This document shows, piece after piece, positions 23,250 to 33,116 of a stretch of 33,239 nucleotides of DNA. Made by a program: the position numbers and the translations under genes. The notes under the pieces are model-generated. The model was not told the DNA's origin. It was given only the letters and a program-made list of their open reading frames with translations, and did not search any database. This DNA is from Acetobacteraceae bacterium (GTDB taxonomy: Bacteria; Pseudomonadota; Alphaproteobacteria; Acetobacterales; Acetobacteraceae), in assembly GCA_020848935.1 (NCBI GenBank), contig JADLHF010000058.1:1-33239 (forward strand), written 5' to 3'. Within the stretch, counting starts at the first letter, position 1, and every line of letters starts with the position of its first letter.

Positions 23250-26200
23250 ATGGGCTTCTCCGCCGCCTTCATCGCCCGGCCGGTCGGCAGCATCCTGATG
23301 GCGCTCGGGCTGATGATCGCGGGGCTGGTGGCCTATCACTTCCTGCCGGTGGCGCCGCTGCCCAGCGTGGACATCCCGACCATCGTGGTGGTTGCCGGGC
23401 GGCCGGGGGCGGACCCGGAGACGATGGCCACCTCGGTGGCGGCCCCGCTGGAGCGCCGGCTGGGCGAGATCGCCGGGGTGAGCGAGCTGACTTCCATGAG
23501 CTCGGTGGGGGCAACCTCGATCGTGGTGCAGTTCGACCTGTCGCGGCAGATCGACAGTGCGGCAAAGGATGTGCAGGCGGCGATCAATGCGGCCACGCCG
23601 GACCTGCCGGCCGACCTGCCGCGGCGGCCGTATTTCCGCAAGTACAACCCGGCCGCAGCACCGATCATGAGCCTGGCGCTGACATCGGATTCGCTGTCGA
23701 TGGCGCAGCTGTACGACCTTGCCGACAGCATCCTGGCCCAGCGCCTGTCGCAGCTGGACGGGGTCAGCCAGGTGACGGTGAACGGGGCGGACAAGCCGGC
23801 GGTGCGGGTGCGGCTGGACCCCGCGGCGCTGGCGGCGGCCGGGCTGTCCAGCCAGGACGTCTACACCGTCATCCGCCGCAGCAACGTCAACGGGCCGACC
23901 GGCGGCTTCGATGGCAGGGACCAGGCGGCGCTGATCCAGTTGAACGGCCAGCTTTCGCGGGCATCGCAGTACCGCCCGCTGGTGCTCAAGACCGTGCGCG
24001 GCGGCGGCGTGGTGCGGCTGGGCGATGTGGCCGACGTGGTCGACGGGGTGGCCAATGTGCGCCTGGGCGCGTGGCTGGGCACCCAGCCGGCGATCCTGCT
24101 GAGCGTGAGCAAGGCGGTTGACGCCAACGTGATCGAGACGGTGGACCGGATCAAGGCGGTGCTGCCGCTGCTGCGATCCTGGATGCCGCCGGACGTGACG
24201 CTGAGCATCCTGTCGGACCGCACCCAGACCATCCGCGCCAGCGTGGACGAGGTGCAGTTCTCGCTGCTGGTGTCTTGCGCCCTCGTGCTGGTGGTGGTGG
24301 CGCTGTTCATGCGCCGGCTGGTGCCGACCATCGCGGCGGCGGTCACGGTGCCGCTGTCGCTGGCCGGCAGCCTGGCGGCGATGTGGTTCTTCGGGTTCTC
24401 GGTGGACAACTTCTCGCTGATGGCGCTGACGATCGCCGTCGGCTTCGTGGTCGACGATGCCATCGTGATGATCGAGAACGTGGTGCGCCATGTCGAGGCG
24501 GGCAAGACCCCGCTGCGCGCGGCGCTGGACGGCTCGGCGCAGATCGGCTTCACGGTGGTGTCGATCAGCGTCTCGCTGGTGGCGGTGTTCATCCCGATCC
24601 TGTTCATGGGCGGCATACTCGGCCGGCTGTTCCACGAATTCGCCGCCGTGCTGACCATCGCGATCGCGGTCTCGGCCCTGGTCTCGCTCACCCTGACGCC
24701 GATGCTGATCGGCCGGTTCATGGGGCGCGGGGCGGCGGCACGCCATGCCGGCCCGGTGCCCGGGCTGTGGGGGATGGTGGACCGGGGCGCCGACCGGGCG
24801 CTGGCGGGGTTGCAGCGCTTCTACGCCCGCACGCTGGATGTGGCGCTGCGCTTCCGCTGGCTGATGCTGGCGGCCACCATCGCCACCGCGGGGCTGTCGG
24901 TCTGGCTCTACGCCGTGGTCCCAAAGGGCTTCATGCCAAGCCAGGACACCGGCCTGCTGCAAGGGACGACCATCGCCGGGCCGGAGATCTCCTTCGCCGC
25001 CATGGTGGAGCGGCAGCGCCGGGTGGTTGAGGTGCTGTTGCGCGACCCCGCGGTGGCCGGCGTCGGCTCCACCATCGGCGTCACCTCGGGCTGGGCGACG
25101 ATGAATCGCGGCTGGCTGATCATCGGGCTGAAGCCGGTGGACGAGCGGCGCGTCACCGCCGAGCAGGTGGTCGCCCGGCTGCGCCCGCAGTTGGAGAAGG
25201 TGGCCGGCGTGCAGGCCTTCACCTGGGCGGCGCAGGAGCTGCGCGGCGGCGGGCGGCAGGGCAGTTCCAACCAGTTCGTGCTGCTCAGCGAGGATCTCGG
25301 CCTGCTGCGCGAGTGGTCCACGAAGCTGGTGGACCGGCTGCGCGAGGAGCCGGGGATCACCGATGTCAACAGCGACCAGGACCGCGCGGGACCGCAGGCC
25401 AATGTGGTGATCGACCGCGATGCCGCCGCCCGGCTCGGCGTGTCGGTGGCGGCGATCACCAACGCGCTGAACAATGCCTTCGCCCAGCGCCAGATCTCGA
25501 TCATCTACGGCGTGCGCAACCAGTACCGCGTGATCGAGGAGATCGACCCGGCATTGCAGGCCGATCCCGCCAGCCTCGACCGGATCCATGTCGGCGCAAC
25601 CGGCGGGCGGCAGGTGCCGCTGGCCAGCGTGGTGCGGGTGGAACGCGGCGCGGCGCCGCTGGCGGTGCGCCACCAGGGCCAGTCGCCGGCGGCGACGATC
25701 AGCTTCTCGCTGGCCCCCGGCATTCCGGCCGGCACCGGGCTGGGCATCGTGCAGCGCGTGGCGTGGGATCTGCGCATGCCGGACACGGTGCGCACCAGCT
25801 TCGCCGGCAATGCGCGCTGGCTGGCCGACAGCCTGTCCACCCAGCCGATGCTGATCGGCGCCGCAGTGCTGGCGATCTACATCGTGCTGGGCGTGCTGTA
25901 CGAAAGCCTGACGCAGCCGATCACCATCCTGTCCACCCTGCCCTCGGCCGGCGTCGGCGCGCTGCTGGTGCTGTGGGCAACCAATACCGAGCTGTCGGTG
26001 ATCGCGATCATCGGCATCCTGCTGCTGATGGGCATCGTGAAGAAGAACGCCATCATGATGGTGGATTTCGCCCTGGAGCAGGAGCGCCGGCACGGTGCGG
26101 AGCCGGTGGACGCGATCCGCCGGGCGGCGCTGGCGCGGTTCCGGCCGATCCTGATGACCACCCTGGCCGCCCTGTTCGGCGCGCTGCCGCTGGCGCTGGC

Positions 26201-26351
26201 CACCGGCACCGGGGCGGAACTGCGCCAGCCGCTGGGGCTGACGGTGGTGGGGGGGCTGGTGGTGAGCCAGTTGCTGACGCTGTACACCACGCCGGTGGTC
26301 TATCTGGCGTTGCAGCGGCGGCGGCGGACGGCGGCGGTGCCCGCCGAATAG
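23250..26351 (+). CDS. mdtC: RND multidrug efflux pump subunit (MdtC-like)
   Basis: The 1033-residue protein is a second, distinct RND pump subunit of the same operon. It starts MGFSAAFIARPVGSILMA, has the TM4 Asp pair (VDDAIVMIENVV) and the GIVKKNAIMMVDF segment, and is full length. Its ATG at 23250 is four bases after the MdtB-like stop. Order and pairing match MdtA-MdtB-MdtC, in which B and C form a heterotrimer. Stretches of near-identical DNA with the MdtB-like gene (for example 39 bases around 22907-22945) show common origin. The stop is only four bases from the convergent glucoamylase-like gene, so no terminator fits between. Confidence 0.93.
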   Translation: MGFSAAFIARPVGSILMALGLMIAGLVAYHFLPVAPLPSVDIPTIVVVAGRPGADPETMATSVAAPLERRLGEIAGVSELTSMSSVGATSIVVQFDLSRQIDSAAKDVQAAINAATPDLPADLPRRPYFRKYNPAAAPIMSLALTSDSLSMAQLYDLADSILAQRLSQLDGVSQVTVNGADKPAVRVRLDPAALAAAGLSSQDVYTVIRRSNVNGPTGGFDGRDQAALIQLNGQLSRASQYRPLVLKTVRGGGVVRLGDVADVVDGVANVRLGAWLGTQPAILLSVSKAVDANVIETVDRIKAVLPLLRSWMPPDVTLSILSDRTQTIRASVDEVQFSLLVSCALVLVVVALFMRRLVPTIAAAVTVPLSLAGSLAAMWFFGFSVDNFSLMALTIAVGFVVDDAIVMIENVVRHVEAGKTPLRAALDGSAQIGFTVVSISVSLVAVFIPILFMGGILGRLFHEFAAVLTIAIAVSALVSLTLTPMLIGRFMGRGAAARHAGPVPGLWGMVDRGADRALAGLQRFYARTLDVALRFRWLMLAATIATAGLSVWLYAVVPKGFMPSQDTGLLQGTTIAGPEISFAAMVERQRRVVEVLLRDPAVAGVGSTIGVTSGWATMNRGWLIIGLKPVDERRVTAEQVVARLRPQLEKVAGVQAFTWAAQELRGGGRQGSSNQFVLLSEDLGLLREWSTKLVDRLREEPGITDVNSDQDRAGPQANVVIDRDAAARLGVSVAAITNALNNAFAQRQISIIYGVRNQYRVIEEIDPALQADPASLDRIHVGATGGRQVPLASVVRVERGAAPLAVRHQGQSPAATISFSLAPGIPAGTGLGIVQRVAWDLRMPDTVRTSFAGNARWLADSLSTQPMLIGAAVLAIYIVLGVLYESLTQPITILSTLPSAGVGALLVLWATNTELSVIAIIGILLLMGIVKKNAIMMVDFALEQERRHGAEPVDAIRRAALARFRPILMTTLAALFGALPLALATGTGAELRQPLGLTVVGGLVVSQLLTLYTTPVVYLALQRRRRTAAVPAE

Positions 26352-26355
26352 CGGT

Positions 26356-28137
26356 TCAGCCCAGCCGGGCGGCGGCGGCGATCAAGGCGGCGTGGCTGAA
26401 GGCCTGGGGGAAGTTGCCCAGCATCTGGCCGGTGACGGGGTCGTATTCCTCCGCCAGGAGGCCGACATCGTTGACCAGGGCGGCGAGGCGGGCGAACAGC
26501 GCGTTTGCCTCCGCCATCCGCCCCTGCATGGCATAGACCTCGACCAGCCAGAAGCTGCACGCCAGGAAGGCGCCCTCGCCGGGCGGCAGCCCGTCGGTGC
26601 CGGCGCTGGTGTCGTAGCGCAGCACCAGGCCGTGCGGCATCAGCTCGCCTTCGATGGCCGCCACCGTGGCCACCACGCGGGGGTCGTCGGCGGGCAGGAA
26701 GCCGACCAGGGGGATCTGCAACAGGCTGGCATCCAGCGCCGTATCGCCGAAGCTTTGCGTGAAGCAGCCGCGGGCCGGATCGATGCCCTGGGCGCAGACC
26801 GCGTCGTGGATGCGCTGGCGCAGGGCCCGCCATGCGTCCAGCGGCGCGGGCAGGGCGGAGTGCTCGGCGGCGGCGATGCTGCGATCCACCGCCACCCAGG
26901 CCATCACCTTGGAGTAGGTGAAATGCCGCCGCCCGCCCCGCACCTCCCAGATGCCTTCGTCCGGTGCCTCCCAGGTGGTGGCCAGGTGGTCGATCAGCGC
27001 CTGTTGCAGCCGCCAGCTTTCGCGATCGGCGGGCAGCCCGCCCTGGCGGATTTCCAGCAACGCCTGCATCACCGTGCCGAAGATGTCGTGCTGCAACTGA
27101 TCGGCGGCACCGTTGCCGATGCGCACCGGGCGGGCGCCATGCCAGCCGGCCAGCCAGTCCGCCTCCCATTCCAGCAGCCGGCGTTCGCCGGCGACGCCGT
27201 ACATGATGCGCACCTGGGCAGGGCTGCCGGCCAAGGTGCGATGCAGCCAGTCGCGCCAGGCGCGCGCCTCGTCGAAATACCCGGCCTGCATGAAGGCGCG
27301 CAGGGCCAGGCCGGCGTCGCGCAGCCAGCAATAGCGGTAATCCCAGTTGCGGGTCCCGCCGGGCTGTTCGGGCAGGGAGGTGGTGGGGGCGGCGACCATG
27401 CCGCCGGTCGGCGCATAGGTGAGGGCCTTCAGCGTCAGCAGCGAGCGGCGCACCAGGACGGCATGCGGCCCGTCCACCCGGCCATGGGCATGCCAGCGCG
27501 CCCAGAAGCTCTCGGTCTCCTCCAGCGCGGTGCTGGCTTCGTGCTGCGTCGGCATCGCCTGGTGGCTGGCGCCGTGGGCCAGGGTGAAGGCCAGGCTCTC
27601 GCCGGCGGCGATCGTGAAGCGCGCCACCGTGGTCAGCCCGGCGCCGCGCAGCCGCACCGGGCTGTGCAGCACCACCCGGTCCGGTCCGGCCACCGCCTGG
27701 ATGCCGTCACCGTCCGGCAGGCGGGTCACCCAGGGAATGTCCGCCCCATAGTCGAAGCGCAGCACCAGTTCCATGCGCATCGCCACCCGGCCCCGCCGGC
27801 CGTGGAGCATGCGCACGACCGCGCCATCCCCGCTGATCGGCATGAAATCGATCATCGACACCTCCCCGGTCGGGGTGGCGAACACGGTCTCCAGCACCAG
27901 CGAGCCGTCGCGATAGGCGCGGGTGACGCGGGTGGCGGTGCTGACCGGGGCGATCAGCCAGCGGCCGTTGCCGGAATCGCCCACCAGGGCGGCGAAACAG
28001 GCGGGGCTGTCGAAGCGCGGCCAGCACAGCCAGTCGACCGAGCCGGCGCGCGAGACCAGGGCGGCGCTGCGGCAATCGCCGATCAATGCGTAGTCGGCGA
28101 TCGCTGCCGCCGGGCCGTGCGCACGCCCCCGCGTCAA
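26356..28137 (-). CDS. glycoside hydrolase family 15 (glucoamylase/trehalase-like)
   Basis: The 593-residue enzyme belongs to GH15, inverting alpha-glucosidases that act on starch-type glucans, dextrins or trehalose. The N-terminal beta domain starts IADYALIGDCRSAALV and includes DWLCWPRFDSPACF. The (alpha/alpha)6 barrel shows NWDYRYCWLRDA (residues 264-275), the catalytic acid Glu398 in GIWEVRGG, and the base in LLAEEYDP (563/564). No signal peptide, so it is cytoplasmic. The frame is open much further upstream, over the next gene. The best start is TTG at 28137, which overlaps the preceding stop as TTGA and gives a normal family N-terminus; this start is inferred. Convergent with the pump operon. 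Confidence 0.88.
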   Translation of the reverse strand: MTRGRAHGPAAAIADYALIGDCRSAALVSRAGSVDWLCWPRFDSPACFAALVGDSGNGRWLIAPVSTATRVTRAYRDGSLVLETVFATPTGEVSMIDFMPISGDGAVVRMLHGRRGRVAMRMELVLRFDYGADIPWVTRLPDGDGIQAVAGPDRVVLHSPVRLRGAGLTTVARFTIAAGESLAFTLAHGASHQAMPTQHEASTALEETESFWARWHAHGRVDGPHAVLVRRSLLTLKALTYAPTGGMVAAPTTSLPEQPGGTRNWDYRYCWLRDAGLALRAFMQAGYFDEARAWRDWLHRTLAGSPAQVRIMYGVAGERRLLEWEADWLAGWHGARPVRIGNGAADQLQHDIFGTVMQALLEIRQGGLPADRESWRLQQALIDHLATTWEAPDEGIWEVRGGRRHFTYSKVMAWVAVDRSIAAAEHSALPAPLDAWRALRQRIHDAVCAQGIDPARGCFTQSFGDTALDASLLQIPLVGFLPADDPRVVATVAAIEGELMPHGLVLRYDTSAGTDGLPPGEGAFLACSFWLVEVYAMQGRMAEANALFARLAALVNDVGLLAEEYDPVTGQMLGNFPQAFSHAALIAAAARLG

Positions 28138-28460
28138 CGCGCGCGGCCCCAGGCGCGGCCCTGGGTGGTGGGGCAGGAACACGGCATCCCCACTGCCGAC
28201 GGCCCCTCCAGCGGGCAGACATAGGGGCCGGCGTAGCAGCCCTCGGTGGCCGCCGGCGGCGCCGGCGCGGCGTAATAGGGATGCGGCGGGTAGTATGGCC
28301 GGGGATAGGGGTATGGGTAGGGATAGGGCGACAGGTAGACGGGCGGCACCATGCCGAAATACACGCCGACCCGGCCATGCGCGGGCGCCGGGGTGGCCGC
28401 CGCCAGGCCCGCCAGCACCATCGCGATCGTCACGACCAGCCGCCGCGCGCACCCCGTCAT
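28134..28460 (-). CDS. small exported Tyr/Pro-rich protein
   Basis: The 108-residue protein has a signal peptide (MTGCARRLVVTIAMVLAG, cleavage likely after PAPAHG near residue 28). The mature part is dominated by a Tyr-Pro repeat (SPYPYPYPYPRPYYPPHPYY) and has three Cys in its C-terminal half (CYAGPYVC and the later C-S-C). Such proteins are common in alphaproteobacteria as small secreted or envelope proteins of unknown function. The ATG at 28460 has GGAGGCGGC directly upstream. The stop overlaps the TTG start of the GH15 gene, which suggests coupled translation. The 119-base divergent spacer to the helicase holds a TTGACT box. Confidence 0.75.
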   Translation of the reverse strand: MTGCARRLVVTIAMVLAGLAAATPAPAHGRVGVYFGMVPPVYLSPYPYPYPYPRPYYPPHPYYAAPAPPAATEGCYAGPYVCPLEGPSAVGMPCSCPTTQGRAWGRAR

Positions 28461-28579
28461 CGCCGCCTCCGTCCACACCCGATCTGCCCGCAGGTCAGGC
28501 AAACCTTGACTTTACGCCCCCTTTTGCCGATACGCGGCACGGATGCGCGCGCCCCGCGCGCCTGCTGTGGCACGGCCAT

Positions 28580-30487
28580 ATGTCATCCCTGTGGCGCCAC
28601 GATGGAAGCACAATCATTTTGACCGATACCACCCAGCCGAAAGAGACCACGCCGGACCAGGCGGAGTCCCCGATCCCCGCGATACCGGAGGCGGCACCCG
28701 CCGTGGCCGCGGCGCCCGTTGCCGATGATGCGTCCTATCCCGACGACTCCGACTACCCTGACTATCCCGAGGAACCCGAGGAGGAGCCGCAATCCGGCTT
28801 CGCCGCGCTCGGCCTGTCGCCCGAGATCGTGCGCGCGGTATCGGAGAAGGGCTACACGGTGCCGACGCCGATCCAGGAACAGGCCATCCCCTATGTGCTG
28901 ATGGGGCGCGACCTGCTGGGCACGGCGCAGACAGGCACCGGCAAGACCGCGGGCTTCACCCTGCCGATGCTGGACATCCTGTCGGGCAGCCGGGCGCGGG
29001 CGCGCATGCCGCGCAGCCTGATCCTTGAGCCGACGCGGGAACTCGCCTTGCAGGTGGCCGAGAACTTCATCGAGTACGGCAAGTACCTGAAGCTGACGCA
29101 TGCGCTGGTGATCGGCGGCGAGAGCATGTCGGACCAGAAGGAGATCCTGATGCGCGGGGTGGATGTGCTGATCGCCACCCCCGGCCGGCTGATGGACATG
29201 TTCGAGCGCGGCTCGATCCTGCTGTCGGACGTGAAGGTGCTGGTGATCGACGAGGCCGACCGGATGCTGGACATGGGGTTCATCCCCGATGTGGAGAAGA
29301 TCGTCGGGCTGCTGCCGAAGAACCGCCAGACCCTGTTCTTCAGCGCGACCATCGCGCCGGAGATCCGCCGGCTGGCCGATGCCTTCCTGCAGAACCCCAA
29401 GGAGATCGCCGTCTCCAAGTCGGCGTCGGTGGCCGTCACCATCACCGAGGCGCTGGTGCTGGCCGCGGAGACCGACAAGCGCGAGGCGCTGCGCCGGCTG
29501 ATCCGCAGCGAGGACGTGCAGAACGCGCTGATCTTCTGCAACCGCAAGCGCGACGTGGACATCCTGTACAAGTCGCTGAGCCGGCATGGCTTCAGCGTGG
29601 GCGCGCTGCATGGCGACATGGCGCAGCCGGTGCGCTTCGCCACGCTGGAGAAGTTCAAGGCCGGCGAGCTGCGGCTGCTGTGCTGCTCGGATGTCGCTGC
29701 CCGCGGGATCGACATCGGCGGGCTGAGCCATGTGTTCAACTTCGACGTGCCGCACCATGCCGAGGATTATGTCCACCGCATCGGCCGCACCGGGCGCGCG
29801 GGGCGCGAGGGGCGCGCCTTTTCGCTGGCGAGCCCCGAGGACCGGCAGAATGTGGAGGCGATCGAGAAGCTGATCGGCCACCCGATTCCGCGCATTGCCA
29901 TCCCTGGCCTCGACTCGGTCGAATGGGCCGAGGGCGACGGGCGCCGCCGCGGGCGTGGCCGGGCCGCGCCGAAGCGCGATGCCAAGCCCGCCAAGGCCGC
30001 CGAGCGCCCCGCCAAGGCCGCCGCCGACGAGGATCGCCCGGCCAAGACGCGCGCGCCGCGCAAGCCGCGGGCAGCGCGCGAGGACCAGGCGCCCGTCACG
30101 GCCGATGCGGTCGTGGCCGATGCGATCGCGGTTGACGAAGAGGTCACCGCGCCGCTGGCCGAACTGCCGCAAGCCGCACCCATCCAGGCGCCGGCAGCAG
30201 CCCCGCCGATGGCCGCCGAGCCGGCACCGCGCCGCGAGCGGGACCGTGACCGTGACCGGGACCGTGACCGGGATCGCGACAGGGATCGCGACCGCCCGCG
30301 GCGCGACGAGCCCCGTAAGGACGAGCCCCGCGCTCCCCGCAATGACGAACCCCGCGCCCGTCGCGGCGGGGACAACGATCTAGGCCCCCGTGTGATCGGG
30401 TTCGGCGAGGAGACGCCGGCGTTCATGCTGGTTGCCGCCCGCCCTCGCCGCGCCGATGCCGCCGCGGAAGCGGCGCCCGAGTGCTGA
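28580..30487 (+). CDS. DEAD-box ATP-dependent RNA helicase (RhlE/DeaD type)
   Basis: The 635-residue protein unwinds RNA duplexes, probably in ribosome assembly or RNA decay. After an acidic Pro/Asp/Glu-rich N-terminal tail (about 20-75) the core shows the Q-motif (TPIQEQAIP), AQTGTGKT, PTRELA, TPGR, DEAD, SAT, then HGDM, ARGID and HRIGRTGR. The C-terminal 200 residues are a basic low-complexity tail (Lys/Ala/Pro, then nine Arg-Asp pairs and DEPR repeats), suited to RNA binding. Start choice is uncertain: ATG 28580 lacks a ribosome site, and TTG at 28619 (LTDTTQPKE) is a reasonable alternative, giving 622 residues. Divergent from the small exported protein. Confidence 0.93.
   Translation: MSSLWRHDGSTIILTDTTQPKETTPDQAESPIPAIPEAAPAVAAAPVADDASYPDDSDYPDYPEEPEEEPQSGFAALGLSPEIVRAVSEKGYTVPTPIQEQAIPYVLMGRDLLGTAQTGTGKTAGFTLPMLDILSGSRARARMPRSLILEPTRELALQVAENFIEYGKYLKLTHALVIGGESMSDQKEILMRGVDVLIATPGRLMDMFERGSILLSDVKVLVIDEADRMLDMGFIPDVEKIVGLLPKNRQTLFFSATIAPEIRRLADAFLQNPKEIAVSKSASVAVTITEALVLAAETDKREALRRLIRSEDVQNALIFCNRKRDVDILYKSLSRHGFSVGALHGDMAQPVRFATLEKFKAGELRLLCCSDVAARGIDIGGLSHVFNFDVPHHAEDYVHRIGRTGRAGREGRAFSLASPEDRQNVEAIEKLIGHPIPRIAIPGLDSVEWAEGDGRRRGRGRAAPKRDAKPAKAAERPAKAAADEDRPAKTRAPRKPRAAREDQAPVTADAVVADAIAVDEEVTAPLAELPQAAPIQAPAAAPPMAAEPAPRRERDRDRDRDRDRDRDRDRDRPRRDEPRKDEPRAPRNDEPRARRGGDNDLGPRVIGFGEETPAFMLVAARPRRADAAAEAAPEC
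30239..30292 (+). repeat. Arg-Asp codon repeat inside the helicase tail
   Basis: Nine consecutive Arg-Asp codon pairs (mostly CGN GAC/GAT) form a 54-base, imperfect 6-bp repeat, followed by three DEPR units (to about 30353). Synonymous changes between units show selection on the peptide rather than a fresh expansion. Confidence 0.85.
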
Positions 30488-30534
30488 CCTCCGCGCCCGC
30501 CAGATAGCATGACCGCCAGATAGAGAGACGCGCC

Positions 30535-31740
30535 ATGAGCGATGCCGCCACCGCCACCAAGGGCAAGCTTGGGCCGTTCAAGTGGGACGATGCCCTGTTG
30601 CTGGACGACCAGCTGACCGAGGACGAGCGGGCGATCCGCGATGCCGCGCATCAGTTCTGCCAGGAGAAGCTGCTGCCGCGGGTGCTGATGGGCTTCCGCC
30701 ACGAGAATTTCGACCGCGAGATTATGAACGAGTTCGGGAGCATGGGTTTTCTCGGCGCGACCCTGTCGTCCCATGGCTGTGCCGATGTCGGGTATGTCGC
30801 GTACGGGCTGATCTCGCGCGAGGTGGAGCGGGTTGATTCCGGGTATCGCAGCGCGTTCTCGGTGCAGTCCTCGCTGGTGATGTACCCGATCCATGCCTTC
30901 GGCTCGGACGCGCAGAAGGACAAGTACCTGCCGAAGCTGCGCACCGGGGAGTTCGTCGGCTGCTTCGGGCTGACCGAGCCCGACGGCGGCAGCGATCCCG
31001 GCGCGATGCGCACGCGGGCGAAGGCGGTGGATGGCGGATTCCTGCTGAACGGGTCGAAGACCTGGATCAGCAATTCGCCGATCGCCGATGTGCTGGTGAT
31101 CTGGGCGAAGGACGATGCCGGGGACATCCGCGGCTTCATCCTGGAGCGCGGCATGAAGGGGCTCACGACCCCGAAGATTGAAGGCAAGTTCAGCCTGCGC
31201 GCCTCGGTGACCGGCATGATCATGATGGACGACGTGTTCGTGCCGGCGGACGCGATGCTGCCGAAGGTCAAGGGACTGCGCGGGCCGTTCTCCTGCCTGA
31301 ACAACGCGCGCTACGGAATTTCCTGGGGTGCCCTGGGGGCGGCGGAGTTCTGCTGGCAGGCGGCGCGGGACTACACGCTGAACCGCATCGTGTTCGGCCG
31401 GCCGCTGGCGGCCACGCAGCTGGTGCAGAAGAAGCTGGCCGACATGCAGACCGAGATCACGCTGGGGTTGCAGGCGGTGCTGCGGCTGGGCCGGCTGATG
31501 GACGAGGGCCGGGCGGCGCCGGAGATGATCAGCCTGTGCAAGCGCAATTCCTGCGGCAAGGCGCTGGACATCGCGCGGGTGAGCCGGGACATGCATGGCG
31601 GCAACGGGATCGTCGACGAGTATCACGTGATCCGCCACGTGCTGAACCTGGAGACGGTCAACACCTATGAGGGCACGCATGACGTGCATGCGTTGATCCT
31701 CGGCCGGGCACAGACCGGCATCGCCGCCTTCGGCGAGTGA
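30535..31740 (+). CDS. gcdH: acyl-CoA dehydrogenase, glutaryl-CoA dehydrogenase
   Basis: The 401-residue flavoenzyme oxidises and decarboxylates glutaryl-CoA to crotonyl-CoA in lysine and tryptophan breakdown. The substrate-recognition segment [13 protein letters not shown] (Arg105/Ser106) is characteristic of glutaryl-CoA dehydrogenase, [12 protein letters not shown] is the FAD-binding signature, and Glu379 in YEGTHD is the catalytic base. Length is standard. An AGAGAGACG ribosome site precedes the ATG; the leader carries GCCAGATAG twice (30499-30527). The stop overlaps the start of the methyltransferase gene (GTGA). No ETF or regulator gene is adjacent. Confidence 0.93.
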   Translation: MSDAATATKGKLGPFKWDDALLLDDQLTEDERAIRDAAHQFCQEKLLPRVLMGFRHENFDREIMNEFGSMGFLGATLSSHGCADVGYVAYGLISREVERVDSGYRSAFSVQSSLVMYPIHAFGSDAQKDKYLPKLRTGEFVGCFGLTEPDGGSDPGAMRTRAKAVDGGFLLNGSKTWISNSPIADVLVIWAKDDAGDIRGFILERGMKGLTTPKIEGKFSLRASVTGMIMMDDVFVPADAMLPKVKGLRGPFSCLNNARYGISWGALGAAEFCWQAARDYTLNRIVFGRPLAATQLVQKKLADMQTEITLGLQAVLRLGRLMDEGRAAPEMISLCKRNSCGKALDIARVSRDMHGGNGIVDEYHVIRHVLNLETVNTYEGTHDVHALILGRAQTGIAAFGE

Positions 31741-33053
31741 ACCGCCGGCGGACCACGCCGCGCCCCGCCGGCCTGCCGCCGCCGGCCGAGGTCACCATCG
31801 CGCACCTGGGCAGCGAGGCTGATGGCATCGCGAGCCATCCCGACACGGGTGCCGCGCTGTTCCTGCCGTTCACCCTGCCGGGCGAGCGCGTGCGCGCCAC
31901 CGCCACCCACAAGCGCGGCGAGGGCTGGGGCGGCGCCGCCGAGATCCTGGTGGCGAGCCCCGCGCGCGTCGCGGCACCCTGTCCGCATTTCACCGACTGT
32001 GGCGGCTGCATGGTGCAGCACTGGGATGACGGCGCCTATGCGGCGTGGAAGTCCGCGCTGCTGGCCGACGCCCTGGCGCGCGCCGGGTTTGACAATGCCG
32101 CGCTGGCGCCGCTGGTGCGTACGGTGCCGGCCAGCCGCCGGCGGATGGACCTGGCGATCCGCCGCATTCCCGGCGGCGTCATCTTGGGGCTGCATGCGCC
32201 GCGCAGCACCGAGGTGATCGATATCGGCGACTGCCCGATGCTCGCCCCTGCCCTGTCGGCGCTCATCCCGCCGCTGCGCGCGCTGCTGCGCCGCCTGTCC
32301 AGCCCGCGGCGCGAGGGCTCGGCGGTGGTGAACCTGCTGGACTCCGGGCCCGACCTGCTGCTGCGCCTGGATGGGCCGCCGAACACGCCGGACCGCGCCC
32401 GGCTGGCCGACTTCGCCCGCGCGCACGGACTGCCGCGCATCAGCGTGCAGGTGGGAAACGGTCCGGTGGAGCCGGCCGCCGGACTGCGCCCGGCCGAGAC
32501 CAGGATGGCCGGCGTGACGGTGATTCCGCCGCCGGGCGGATTCCTGCAAGCCTCCGCCGCCGGCGAGGCGGCGATCGTGGCCGCCGTACTGGCGGGACTC
32601 CCGGACAAGCTGGCGGCTCGGGCGCGGGTGGCCGACCTGTATGCCGGCAGCGGCACGCTGAGCTTCGCCCTGGCCGCCCGCGCCCGCGTCGCCGCCTATG
32701 AGGGCGATGCCGCCGCGATCGCCGCCCTGCGCGCAGCCGCCAACCGCGCGGTGATGGCCGGACGGGTGGAAGGCTTCGCCCGTGACCTTGTCCGCCAGCC
32801 TTTGGCCGAGGCGGAGCTTTCAGGGTTCGCCGCCGTGGTGCTCGACCCGCCGCACGGCGGCGCCGAGGCGCAGGTGGCGCGGATCGCCGCCAGCACGGTG
32901 AAGCGGGTGATCTATGTCAGTTGCAATCCCATCGCCCTGGCGCGCGATGCCGCGATTCTGCGCGGCGCCGGGTTTCGGTTGCTGGCGGCAACGCCGATCG
33001 ACCAGTTCCTATGGTCGGCGCGGTTGGAGAGCGTGTGCGTGTTTGGACGGTAG
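31737..33053 (+). CDS. class I SAM-dependent RNA methyltransferase (TrmA/RlmC/RlmD family)
   Basis: The 438-residue enzyme should make 5-methyluridine in rRNA or tRNA. An N-terminal TRAM-like domain ([16 protein letters not shown]) is followed by the iron-sulfur cysteines Cys82, Cys88 and Cys91 ([10 protein letters not shown]) and a fourth in IGDCPML. The SAM site [12 protein letters not shown], the DPPHGG motif and the catalytic Cys in [11 protein letters not shown] complete the family pattern. The [4Fe-4S] cluster argues for the RlmC/RlmD branch rather than TrmA. The start is GTG at 31737, coupled to the gcdH stop. Hairpin repeat R4 follows 20 bases after the stop. Confidence 0.92.
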   Translation: MNRRRTTPRPAGLPPPAEVTIAHLGSEADGIASHPDTGAALFLPFTLPGERVRATATHKRGEGWGGAAEILVASPARVAAPCPHFTDCGGCMVQHWDDGAYAAWKSALLADALARAGFDNAALAPLVRTVPASRRRMDLAIRRIPGGVILGLHAPRSTEVIDIGDCPMLAPALSALIPPLRALLRRLSSPRREGSAVVNLLDSGPDLLLRLDGPPNTPDRARLADFARAHGLPRISVQVGNGPVEPAAGLRPAETRMAGVTVIPPPGGFLQASAAGEAAIVAAVLAGLPDKLAARARVADLYAGSGTLSFALAARARVAAYEGDAAAIAALRAAANRAVMAGRVEGFARDLVRQPLAEAELSGFAAVVLDPPHGGAEAQVARIAASTVKRVIYVSCNPIALARDAAILRGAGFRLLAATPIDQFLWSARLESVCVFGR

Positions 33054-33072
33054 GAAGTGGGAGTCAGAAAGA

Positions 33073-33110
33073 ATGTTCTTTTTTGAAAAAAAGAACCAAA
33101 AAACTTTTAT
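33073..33110 (+). repeat. 3'-end hairpin repeat, copy R4
   Basis: Identical to R1 over 34 bases (33073-33106); the hairpin occupies 33075-33096. It lies just after the methyltransferase stop, in the same orientation. A mini-frame ATG (33073) to TAG (33115-33117) would code for MFFFEKKNQKTFIH, with GGAG nine bases upstream. An insertion sequence begins immediately after the tail. Confidence 0.85.
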
Positions 33111-33116
33111 TCATTA

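Noticed and set aside
20078-23293. Very long open frame (over 1000 codons) on the minus strand across the MdtB-like gene
   Set aside because: It is the antisense shadow of a GC-rich pump gene; composition is Gln/His/Arg/Gly-rich without any family motif, and the sense frame is a clear RND pump.
23130-26093. Second long minus-strand open frame across the MdtC-like gene
   Set aside because: Same kind of antisense shadow; the sense strand encodes a full-length RND subunit.
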